Below, in pieces: positions 55,056-64,000 of a stretch of 64,000 nt of DNA. Numbering within the stretch: position 1 is the stretch's first letter; the number at the start of each line of letters is the position of its first letter. The notes beneath the pieces were generated by a model that was not told the origin of the DNA, did not search any database, and saw only the letters and a program-made list of their open reading frames with translations. The stretch comes from Leguminivora glycinivorella (Eukaryota > Arthropoda > Insecta > Lepidoptera > Tortricidae), in contig NC_062998.1 of the NCBI RefSeq assembly GCF_023078275.1, positions 11,374,416-11,438,415 on the forward strand, given 5' to 3'. The position numbers and the translations under genes were made by a program.

Positions 55056-55534
55056 TAGAGATGGGCGAATACGGACTTTGCCGAATACGAATATTCGGCC
55101 GAACATTCGGTTCAGCTGGTACCGAACCGAACATTCGGCCGAATATTCGGTTTCACTATATTTTAAATCCTGGCTTAGAGTTAAAAACTTTTCAATGATT
55201 GGTAATGGGTACTAACTAAGGCTCTTAATGTTCCTATAATTTAGTGTATAAGAAAATTTAGATTTTTGTTTCTTAAGCTACGTTATTTTTACTTTTTTAC
55301 ATAATTATTGTAGATACTTATATTTAACGCATTTTTAACCCCCTTTGGTCCTTATAATCCTGAAAACGATGTCATTATCCCAAGAATTACGAAACAATTT
55401 ACGCTATTTATTTACTTTGTTTATTCCCTAAATATTCGGCAATATAACCGAACTATTCGGCCAAATACGAAAATTGAAAAACTTGCCGAATATGCCGAAT
55501 ACCGAATATTTACCGAATATTCGGCCCATCTCTA
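55056..55534. mobile_element. Non-autonomous hAT element, TSD ATACACAC
   Basis: The ends TAGAGATGGGC / GCCCATCTCTA are flanked by identical 8-bp duplications ATACACAC at 55048-55055 and 55535-55542. Both subterminal zones are full of 'attcggc'/'gccgaat' motifs, likely transposase sites. 479 bp, non-coding. Confidence 0.94.
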
Positions 55535-55624
55535 ATACACACAATAATATATTGCGAAATTCGTTTTTTGTATTTTATTCGTGCCTACTTATAATTCTTT
55601 TGTAGATTATGATTGAAATCCATT

Positions 55625-55763
55625 GTACATCACCGGCCTAAATAAGTGATGACTTCTGTACCTTGTCGCTTTTAATCATTTGACAACTTCGTATGACATT
55701 TCAAACAAAATGTTAATGTGACAAGGTACAGAAATCATCACTTATTTAGGCCAGTGACTGTAC
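55625..55763. mobile_element. MITE with 'ggcctaaataagtgatga' stem
   Basis: 'gtacatcaccggcctaaata' and 'agtgatgacttctgtacctt' are mirrored by 'aaggtacagaaatcatcact' and '...ggccagtgactgtac'. 139 bp. Confidence 0.88.
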
Positions 55764-56689
55764 TCCATTAATACATTTTTAAAGCATTTTTATTGCTTAG
55801 GTAATGTTCAATAAGTAATTATCTAAGCGCCAGATTTTGATTCTTATTTTTGACCTTTGTGTTAATTTAATACCACATTGAATCAGGAAAATCAAGATAT
55901 AAGTAAGTAAATTAAACGTTCATAAAATCTCGCCTACTGTATTCCCAAAAGTCAGACAGACCGCATAAAATGCCGAAGAAAAAGAATCGATTAAAATTAT
56001 TTACAAATAACTGACAAGTAGCAAATGTAAAATGTCTTCCTCTGCATCTACTCGAGTGCTCGGGTACTCGAGTGAAGACTCGGGCTGCCGTGTTATCAAC
56101 CTACTTGAATCTCTCCCAAATCGATTCAATCTAGTTACAATGGTTTCTCATTTTCATCCACACAGGTATCAATTTTCTTTAAAGGTATTTTTAGAGACCT
56201 TTACATATTCTGAGCGCTGCGACAGTTTTGTAAGTCTTACCTAATATTTTATCGTGCAGGTGCGTTATACACGGTGTAACATGAGGAAACCGAAAGATTT
56301 TAACTACACATTTCTGTAGGCCTAGCACATGATGAAAGTAAATGTTATTCGTAAACCTGGCACTTAAAATAAAAATTTCCATTTTATTTTTAAATACTTT
56401 TTTGCAATGAGTTACTAGTTATTTTTTGACATCTATCAACGAGGATAGATCATGTCCGATAACGGCATCGTCGCCATCAAAACAGCGTCATCAACTCGGA
56501 AAGTAGGCGAAACCAGAAAAGTTCATATGAGATTTTTAATCTTCGAATATGATGAGGAACACGCTGTTAAAATTATTCGGTTTCCTCATGTTACACCGTG
56601 TATAGATTGTAAAATAAATTAGGTACCCACTATAGATCTAATTATGAAAAATTAAACTGTTATTATTATTATTTGTATGTCCTTTCTAG
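55764..56689. other. Mostly unique DNA, nothing firm
   Basis: A short inverted phrase ('cgtgcaggtgcgttatacac' at 56253; 'acatgaggaaaccgaaaga' at 56280 and 'cggtttcctcatgttacacc' at 56579) suggests an old element at about 56260-56600. A 70-residue frame at 56032-56244 is unrecognised. Confidence 0.45.
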
Positions 56690-56830
56690 TTCTCGGGACT
56701 ATTATTGAGAGCCTGCGATGTCCCACTGCTGGGCAAAGGCCTCCCCCCGCTTTTTCCATTCCTCCCGGTTTTGTGCAGTCCTCGGCCATTCTTTCGTAAG
56801 ACAGACTGTTATGACGCAAAAATGCCTTTG
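56690..56830. repeat. Dispersed repeat 'tgcgatgtcccactgctggg'
   Basis: 'gatgtcccactgctgggcaa' and 'aggcctccccccgctttttc' match a phrase I know to be common in lepidopteran DNA, probably derived from a retroelement. Only this fragment is present. Confidence 0.55.
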
Positions 56831-57189
56831 TGTGCAGGGTTGGCCAATTGGTTCGATTTTCTTCAATTTAAGGTTTTTTATGAGAGTCAAAATTGTTATT
56901 ATCCTACTTTTCCTAAAACATGATAGGAACTTACCAAATAACTAAACGAATAATGTCCTAATTAGAACATCATACCTAATATCATAATATGGGTAACCAA
57001 TGCCGAAATATTTTTAGACTTCATTTTTAAACAACGGACGAATAGGTACGATTAGGAAGCTGTTAGGAAGAGAATTGGTTGTAATTTTTCTCCTTTACTT
57101 TTTTATACATGACCTGCAGCTTTATGAAATGTCATTGATAGCTAAATTTTAAAAACCGGTTTCTAGTGAAATCACGTTTTTTCCAAGAT

Positions 57190-57432
57190 AATAGTACATT
57201 ACGATACAAGTGCGTAAAAAAGGAAGTTCGAAACGAGTGGCGATAAATTAAAACACGACCGAAGGGAGTGTTTTAAATCGACACGAGTTACGAATTTCCT
57301 TTTCGCACGTGTATCGTACGACGTGTATTCGTAACTCGTGTCGATTTAAAACACTCCCTTCGGTCGTGTTTTGATTTATCGCCACTCGTTTCGAACTTCC
57401 TTTTTTACGCTCTTGTATCGTAATGTACTATT
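57190..57432. mobile_element. Foldback element with ~105-bp arms
   Basis: 57190-57296 ('aatagtacattacgatacaa', 'cgaaacgagtggcgataaat', 'cgaagggagtgttttaaatc') returns inverted at 57327-57432. The arms are nearly identical and the spacer is only about 30 bp, so it can form a long hairpin. Confidence 0.92.
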
Positions 57433-57494
57433 TCCTTATCGCCTAATTATTAAAATTAAATTAAAATTAAAATCTTCTGCATAAAGGATTATCA

Positions 57495-57546
57495 GTTTTC
57501 TGTGAATTTGGAGGTAACCACCTCCAAATTCACTGAAAACTGTTAA
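57495..57546. repeat. Short near-perfect hairpin, ~24-bp stem, 4-base loop
   Basis: 'cagttttctgtgaatttgga' plus 'ggt' pairs with 'acctccaaattcact' plus 'gaaaactg' around 'aacc', with one bulge. No longer repeat was found around it. Confidence 0.75.
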
Positions 57547-58290
57547 TTCTGATAACATTTTTAGTCTGAATTTTTAATTTAAACCAAGTACAGTGATGTA
57601 TATTTGTGACTTTGCATAATGTACGAGTACCTATATACAATAGGTATGACAGTGTTACCTAATGCACAAGCTAGGTATTTGAATTATAGGCTGCTATTCA
57701 GGACGCCTACCGATCCCATCTTGACAAAGAAACATATTTTTCATCACACCAACTGGTAAAGATCAATTTTGCTATTCGAAAATAGATAGTAAAATTGCAT
57801 TTTATCCACAAGAGTGCAAAGTAATTTCATACAAATTTTAACTTGATGCCTTGAGCTGGCTGGTAGAATTTACCTACAAATAATTATTTTGAATCATAAA
57901 TATTGAATAGTTTGCTGGATTTGATTTAGTTTGATGCTTTGTAGTCAGCATTTTCTTCGTGTTGGTGTCATGAAAAATTATGTGTTTCACTCGGTGGCAA
58001 AGTTTGTTTAACCTACGTGCCTTGAAACCCTCGCAACGCTCAAGATTCCACTTTTTGCTAATATAGTAATCTTTCGCTTGTTCGGGTATCAATATTGGCA
58101 CGTGCGGTTAAAAACGACTTTGCCCCCTTGTAAAACAAATAACTATTGTTTTTCGCAATAGGCCCTCAGATAATAGGCTATAGTTTCCTACTAGTCAAAT
58201 CAGCTTCTTTTTAAGGACTGTCAAAACGATTTGATAATATAGAATTACTATGAAATACTAAGGAGTGACGTCACGGTCGTTTCATTTTCT
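57547..58290. other. AT-rich spacer, nothing recognised
   Basis: A 75-residue minus frame (57874-58101) has no motif I know. No element edges were seen. Confidence 0.4.
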
Positions 58291-58470
58291 TTCTCTTTGA
58301 CTTATTAAGAGGATACGATACCGAAGCACGAATTCAAATTTGAGATTTTTAGGTCTTTATCGCCGTCGCGCTGACGGGGGTGGAACCCACAGAGAGGCCC
58401 TGTGTGCGTGCGCGTGGCGCACGCACACACCCGCGTCCGCCGCCGGCACAAGTACTTACTCGCGCTCAAG
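58291..58470. other. GC-rich patch with a 'gtgcgtgcgcg' palindrome
   Basis: The stretch 58360-58450 is GC-rich and contains the palindrome 'tgtgcgtgcgcg...cgcacgcacac'. It could be a promoter-like or repeat fragment; no frame is convincing. Confidence 0.4.
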
Positions 58471-58748
58471 CGCTCACTAATCTCTCTATATTTGTCTAGT
58501 TTCGGACTTCTGATGCATAATGTTTTGGACTCCATGAAGATATTAAGTGTACTGATTTGCCTAAAATGCAAATTTGTAATGTTTTAAGGAATGGTAGAAA
58601 CAATTCCTTATCTTATACATAATGTAATTATCTTAAAAGATGATTTCTTTTAAGATAGTCACATTGTTAGCGAAATAAAGTTATTCGGTATGTAAAAAGC
58701 TAAAACATTTTCGATTTCAAAGAGAAGTCATATTATAGGAGTAGGTAC

Positions 58749-58910
58749 GTACAATCAACCAATTAATCTGAATTCTGAATCCTAGGTCATAGGCCAATCT
58801 AGACCCTTTCACAGTAAAAATAAAACTGATTTCTGTAGCAAATAAAGGACGGTGTCAATACGACAGGGTTCTAGAGTGGCCTAGGATTCTACATAATTGG
58901 TTGACAGTGT
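58749..58910. mobile_element. MITE related to 26629-26725
   Basis: 'gtacaatcaaccaattaatc' and '...ataattggttgacagtgt' are imperfect inverted ends. 'gaatcctagg' and 'cctaggattc' form the next stem. It shares 'agagtggcctagg' with 26629-26725 but is longer. Confidence 0.75.
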
Positions 58911-59230
58911 CTACCTACCAAAAATGTATGTAAATCTTATTCTTTTTTTTGCACATGTTTGACAGAAGTGACAGCGTAGGAAAATTTAACTAGGTAACAA
59001 TTTGGTACCTATTATACTTACCAGACACCGGATTATGTTCCAAGGTAATTAGAACTTTTTAGCAGAATTCTAACAAAAAATCTGCCAAACAAAATCTTAT
59101 TGCATATGAAGCATAAGGACCTTTTTCAGATGGAAAGCTACATATGCATCTTATATTTCAAATTTTCTAGGGTTGTGTATACATATTACCTACCTAGCAT
59201 TAGAAATACAAGGCTTAGCACAGAACAAGA

Positions 59231-59505
59231 CCAACCATAAAAATGCTTAACTAATTTGCCAGCTGAATTTAAACCTAGGTATCGGTACTTAAACGTATAG
59301 ATACTTTTGATATTTTTATTATTTAAAACTTATTTATACTTACATATCAGCATTTCTGTTACCATAGAATTAAAACGTATATAACACTCACTTCATCTAC
59401 CAACTAAGGGCATCTGTAATCTACATACAAATAAGGCCCGGTTAAAAGTCTCGAAATGTTATGTACATTTTATAATTAGATAAGTGTAAATGGGTCAAAA
59501 AATTG
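59231..59505. repeat. Segmental duplication, first copy
   Basis: 'accaaccataaaaatgctta' to 'gataagtgtaaatgggtcaa' recurs at 61047-61320 in direct orientation, about 80-85 % identical by eye. Further matches follow in the same order (59560 with 61388; 60038-60095 with 61600-61665), so the duplicated unit is about 1.8 kb and degraded. Confidence 0.8.
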
Positions 59506-59625
59506 GGTCCATGTGCAATTGTGCATTAACTAGGTGCACTTTTCCCAAATTGCTGCATGTATGAAATAAGGCCCATCAGTAACTTAACAAAAAATAAGGT
59601 ATTTCTTACATACCGAATTAAGCGT

Positions 59626-59753
59626 AATTGTGTCGCTTAACTTCAAACCTGGATAAATCCATTCTGCTACAAGGTTAATATATATTTTTTATATATTCAA
59701 TCTTAAAGCAGAATGGATTTAAGTACCCAAGTTTGAAACTAAGCGACACAATT
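59626..59753. mobile_element. MITE with 'aattgtgtcgctta' ends
   Basis: 'aattgtgtcgcttaacttca' and 'ggataaatccattctgct' are mirrored by 'agcagaatggattta' and 'gtttgaaactaagcgacaca' plus 'att'. 128 bp. Confidence 0.85.
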
Positions 59754-60237
59754 GATAGTATGTATCTAGGAGATAATTTATTTACAAAATCGTATTATTC
59801 AAGAGCGCTATGATAAACGCACGTCGAAATAAAGTAAAATTGATAATATTTACCGATGAGATTGTGCTCTGTGTGTAATGGTAAACATTAATAATATGAA
59901 AAGTAATTGTTTCAGTCAGATCATCTTCACTCGTCAATTTCGTCTTACTCTTTAGTTGTGAAACATGGGTGACAAAGGACGGTCGCCGGAAGGAAAAGAA
60001 TAAAAATATATGGATACCTACCTATATATATTATAATATTTATCCCGTAGGACAGCAGGTTACTTCAAAGTACTTTAATTAACTACCTAATTTTAATGTT
60101 GTCTTCGGTTCCCGTCGTCGTTCGTCGTTAGTCGAATCCCAGTAAGGGTATTTATTTGTGTGATGAGCACAGATATTTGTTCCTGAGTCATGGATGTTTT
60201 CTATGTATATAAGTATGTATTTATCTATTTAAGTATG

Positions 60238-60431
60238 GTTTTGTATTTATCTATGGGATATGGGTTAAATTGTGGCGTAGGCGAGAGGCTGGCAACCTGT
60301 CACTGCAATGTCACAGTTTCGTTTTCTTTCAACCCCTTATTTGCCAAGAGTGGCACTGAAGCTTTAGTAGTTTCATGTGTTCTGCCTACCCCTTTATGGG
60401 ATACAGGCGTGATTGTATGTATGTATGTATG
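60238..60431 (+). mobile_element. Retroposon 3' end inside the SINE, 17-bp TSD
   Basis: It is flanked by 'ttatctatttaagtatg' at 60221-60237 and again at 60432-60448. It ends in a (gtat)n tail after 'atgggatacaggcgtgattg', as a 5'-truncated non-LTR retroposon does. The body has 'ccaagagtggcactgaagct', a phrase I know from other moth repeats. Confidence 0.82.
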
Positions 60432-60557
60432 TTATCTATTTAAGTATGTATTATTTATTTATTTATTAGTAAAACATGTTTACATGACATTACAGTAAAA
60501 CCAATGCGTCACGAAACTTAGATAACAAAAAAAAAAAAAAAAAAACAGTAAGTAAGA

Positions 60558-60714
60558 AGGCGTCATCCATATATTACGTCACAGTGTAAGGGGGAGGGGG
60601 GGGTCATACTAAATGTGACAATCCCTGTTAAAGGGATACAAAAAAGCGTGACATAGGAGGGGGGGAGGGGTCCAAAAACCTGAAATTTGGTGTGACGTAA
60701 TATGTGGATGATCC
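60558..60714. mobile_element. MITE 'ggcgtcatccatatattacg'
   Basis: 'ggcgtcatccatatattacg' plus 'tcac' is mirrored by 'gtgacgtaatatgtggatga'. Inside are two G-rich runs (about 60589-60603, 60656-60672). A partial copy lies at 8461-8551. Confidence 0.82.
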
Positions 60715-61046
60715 CGAACATGAAAAAAAAAAACAATAAAGTTTAAAACTAAACAATTTATTTGGGCGATGACGTAACAGCGTGGCTCCGTTGCGTCGTT
60801 TGCCCCGGTGTAGGATTCGGCAAGTTGCCCCGGAATCGCCGAAAAACCACACCTTTCGGCCAGAAGTCTGCGCTCGCGATGGTGTCCTGCGCTATATCGT
60901 CGCCTAGCACCCATAGTACAAGCTTTGCTTAGTTTGGGCTAAGTTGATCTGTGTAAGGTGTTCCCAATATTTATTTAATTATTTAATTACTTACCATAAT
61001 CATAATGTAATAAAATGTGCATTTTTTCGTGGTTACCAACATGCAT

Positions 61047-61320
61047 ACCAACCATAAAAATGCTTAACTAATTTGCCAGCTAAATTTAAACCTAGGCTAT
61101 TTAAACGTATAGATACTTTATATACTTTTATTATTTAGATCTTATTTATACTTTTCGGCAAAGCATTTTTGTTACCGCAGAATTAAAACGTTGGTAATAC
61201 TCATTTTATCTACCTACTAAGGGCATATGTAATGTCAATGCAAACAAGGCCCGGCTATTAAGTTTCGAAATGTTATTTACATTTTATAACTTGATAAGTG
61301 TAAATGGTTCAAAAATTTCG
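61047..61320. repeat. Segmental duplication, second copy
   Basis: Direct repeat of 59231-59505, about 1816 bp downstream. The copies differ by substitutions and small indels throughout, so the duplication is not recent. Confidence 0.8.
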
Positions 61321-62737
61321 TGCAGTAAGTAAAAAAGTAAAAAGTAAGTATTATTAAACAGAAAAACTATGGGTCTTATTTGATGCAGGTATGAAATAAG
61401 GCCCATGCCGCCCATGTGTCCACATGTTCACAACCTTCGATACCCAAGAAGTAGCGCTGCGGAAATAGAGATGGATCGGATATAATCTTCAAAGATGAGC
61501 TATCAACAGCGCCAGTATTTGAGTGGTGGCCTCAGAGTGGAAGGCGACCCCGCAAACGCCCAGTACTTATGATACACAATACACATAAACACAATACATT
61601 ATAATATTTATTGCCCCGTAGGACAGCAGGCTACCGCACACTACTTTAATTAAGTACCTAATTTTGTCCGTTTAAACTTAATATGAAATAGAGTCTGCCT
61701 ATCTTGACCACATTGACCTTGACGCACTGCTTGTTAAGACTTGAACCCCTCTAATTTAGAGTACCATATCCTAAATGCATAGATGTGTTTTAGACGACAG
61801 ACCGTAGTATAAATACTTATCACAAAAATTGATGATTGAATTCATGAACACAATGTTTACACAAAGTTATAAAACTTAAGAAGCGAGCGATGGGCCTTAT
61901 TTAGAGAAGTAACTATTTAGGGCATTTTTTGATTCTATGTCTGCGAAGAAAATATACAAAACGGCATGATTGATAAAACTTAGAAGAAATATAAGCACTG
62001 GGCCTTATTAAGGGCAGGTACTGGTACCAACCTGAACAAACTATGTATTACTAAATAAGGCCCATCGTTTTTTTTTATATTTTAAAACATGACTTAAATT
62101 ATTAATATTATGTCTGTTTTTATTGTGTGTAAATAAGTACATATAATATGACTAATATAACTACTTACCTAATTGGTGTTCGGCAGAATAGTAATAAATA
62201 AACAATGATGACCGAATACCAAATTTTCGGCAAAATGGCTGAAAAGACCGAATACCAAATAGTTGCCTAATATTCGTGGAATCTATCGTAAAATACAGCA
62301 TAACTTTATAATTGTTACTAGTAAACCAATGACGAGAAAAGTTATGCATGTATAAAATAAACCTATACCTGTATGCAATTGTTACGTACCTATACTTATA
62401 AAATATGGACTTAGTATTTCCACAGAATATTTTGTTTCAAGGACGGCATTGTCCCCGTGGTCTCGGAGCAGACTGGTCTTTTTTGGACCACCAATTTTAA
62501 ATATGAACATATAATAGTACGTATTTCTAACTAAAAAGTTCGTCAAACACGGTATGTCGATATTTCGACGTAGTATATCGATAACTTTTCACATCACTAG
62601 ATTATCGACATTAGATGTCGAGTATTTCCCATCACTTTATTTCAGTGTACGTATATAAAAACTTAGCCCCGCCCCTAAATTTGGTGCGATAGGGACAACT
62701 GCAGCTCAGGCGCGAAATCCCGCGTAAAAACTGCAAA
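61321..62737. other. AT-rich DNA with scattered 'ataaggccca' motifs
   Basis: No gene was found. 'ataaggccc' or its complement occurs at about 61394, 61891, 62000 and 62053. 62560-62630 has 'atgtcgatatttcgac' and 'gattatcgacattagatgtc', perhaps an old inverted repeat. Confidence 0.45.
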
Positions 62738-63085
62738 AATCGAGGTTCCGCTCTCGACTGTTTCCTCCTCCAAAACTTAACCAATCGTTACGAAATTTGG
62801 AAATCAGAATGACAAGGAAATTATCTGTGTCGGACCGTTTCGTTTTTTTGGATAATTGATCTCAGTTTTGAATACCACGCCTTTCTTTCTGGCAAATTCA
62901 ATTAAGCCGTTTTTGCCAACTTTGAGAGGCTCTAATTCCTTTTAAAACGAAAATATCAAAAAAAGCAAAACGGTCCGACACAGATATTGATAATAAAAGT
63001 CTGTGTTGAAAAAACCATTGATCTAGCTTCAAAAACCAGAGAGGAAACAGGCGAGAGCGTTTGTATGGAGAAATGAGGGGTATCG
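62738..63085. mobile_element. Element with 'ctctcgactgtttcctc' ends
   Basis: 'tccgctctcgactgtttcct' near 62750 and 'aggaaacaggcgagagcg' near 63042 are inverted, and 'tctgtgtcggaccgtttcg' and 'aaaacggtccgacacaga' mirror each other inside. Relatives: 14022-14190 and 63886-64000. Confidence 0.72.
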
Positions 63086-63885
63086 TAGCGTCTTAAATAG
63101 AAATTATGTTTAAACATAAATACTGTCCATATTTTTCTTCGAATTATGTGGTGCTTTATTTCGTGCACTGCATGAAATATATTTTATTTTAAGTAGGTAT
63201 AGGAAACTCGCCTATTATTATGTTGCAACTAAAATATATCATGAAGGACAGAAGGCGGCGGTTTTTAGCGCCACCTATTAAAAACACTATCATAAAGTGA
63301 ACTACACTGATGATGCCTATAAATTTCTTTATTTCAAAATGTGTATTGACGTGATATCATGATATTAAAATAAAGAAATATGTCAGTTGTGCTTATAAAA
63401 AAAACGCAAAAATATTTATTTTGAGGAAAATATGATTTTTCACTTACAGGCGGCGAAACAGCACCATCTAGTTTTATCCCTAAAGGGCCCATATATTTCA
63501 GAGGTACACTTTTTTGTATGGGCTTTGTTAGTCCCGGTATATATATCGTCTTTGATACTGAAATTCACGGCCCAAGCAGAATGTTCGCGAATATATATGT
63601 GCGTTTAGTATGGACTCACTCAGGCCTGGAGTATTGTAATGCGGAGAGCTATTGTGGTCGATGACACAATGACGCCATTGCGCCACCGATACCTAATTAA
63701 GGCAATGATTCGCGTGCCTCTATTATTGACTGTAGTATATTATGCACATGCAGTCCAGCCGTGCAGTATTAAGACAAGTGGGGCTCAAATGCAAATGTAA
63801 TAATGTGTGTAATTGAACGGAAATCACTCACTTAAACTCAAATCGCGAAAAAATTGTATCTCTAAAGAGGCTACAGGATCGAAAA
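63086..63885. other. AT-rich spacer, nothing recognised
   Basis: No gene, inverted repeat or named family was recognised. Confidence 0.4.
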
Positions 63886-64000
63886 TGCGAAAATGGAAAG
63901 GAGGCTTCTCAATTTGTAGGTTTTAATAACTAGATTTATCGAAAAAAATGGTCCCTTGACTGTTTCCTCCTTCAAAACTTAATCAATCGTAACTAAATTT
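63886..64000. repeat. Third copy of the 62738-type repeat, cut by the window end
   Basis: 'taactagatttatcgaaaaa' and 'gactgtttcctccttcaaaa' align with 14090-14185 and 62745-62800. The rest lies beyond the window. Confidence 0.7.

Larger units (their letters stand above)
60131..60980 (+). mobile_element. SINE split by later insertions
   Basis: The left part (60131-60237) starts at the B box ('gtcgaatcccagtaagg') and runs to 'ctatttaagtatg'. The right part resumes at about 60894 ('tatcgtcgcctagcacccat') and ends 'tgtgtaaggtgttcccaata' at 60970. It is the same family as 12596-12852. The A box is missing. The 656 bp in between contain at least two other insertions. Confidence 0.85.

Noticed and set aside
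58370..58450. First exon of a gene
   Set aside because: GC-rich and palindromic, but without a supported frame or splice site.

Overview
This window is AT-rich nuclear DNA from an insect, most likely a moth or butterfly (Lepidoptera). The evidence is a tRNA-derived SINE with a tail type I know from moth genomes, several dispersed repeat families typical of Lepidoptera, jockey/CR1-like and RTE-like LINE fragments with short tandem 3' tails, many palindromic MITEs, and three exons of a zeta-class glutathione S-transferase. Species cannot be named from sequence alone. No bacterial operon, phage, CRISPR array or stand-alone RNA gene is visible.

The only convincing host gene is the 3' half of GstZ (maleylacetoacetate isomerase) on the minus strand. 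Its exons lie at 43129-43247, 34561-34784 and 33926-34040. Reading phases join exactly and all splice sites are canonical. The 8.3-kb intron between the first two holds two copies of a TA-flanked transposon, a hAT element, a SINE and MITEs. The 520-bp intron between the last two holds a decayed partial copy of the middle exon. The 5' exons (with the SSCSWR active-site region) were not found and probably lie beyond position 64000.

Layout. 1-921: element with 160-bp terminal inverted repeats. 1243-8408: a MITE split by a 7-kb foldback-like element (1349-8354) whose arms carry tandem ~158-bp repeats, 11 units on the left and 4 on the right. 8461-9860: minisatellite, then G-rich hexamer and heptamer arrays. 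9861-14190: sparse DNA with a very GC-rich block, a SINE and a short acidic ORF. 14191-17466: a truncated second copy of the foldback element in inverted orientation. 17469-18781: a TA-flanked element with subterminal repeats. 19309-22400: a hAT element, two pentamer microsatellites and a LINE end broken by another hAT element. 22540-31000: dispersed repeats and MITEs. 31088-43250: the GstZ region. 43700-51120: MITEs, foldback and dispersed repeats, and RTE LINE ends. 52150-54660: the best preserved LINE, a 5'-truncated ORF2 with a frameshift near the end. 55000-64000: a hAT element, MITEs, a nested SINE and a degraded 1.8-kb tandem duplication.

The mobile elements do not form a pathway; the window is a nest of successive insertions whose order can often be read from target-site duplications. 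The most unusual object is the foldback-like element with tandem-repeat arms and its inverted truncated copy. No transposase was recognised for it. All clade assignments rest on motif reading without database searches.
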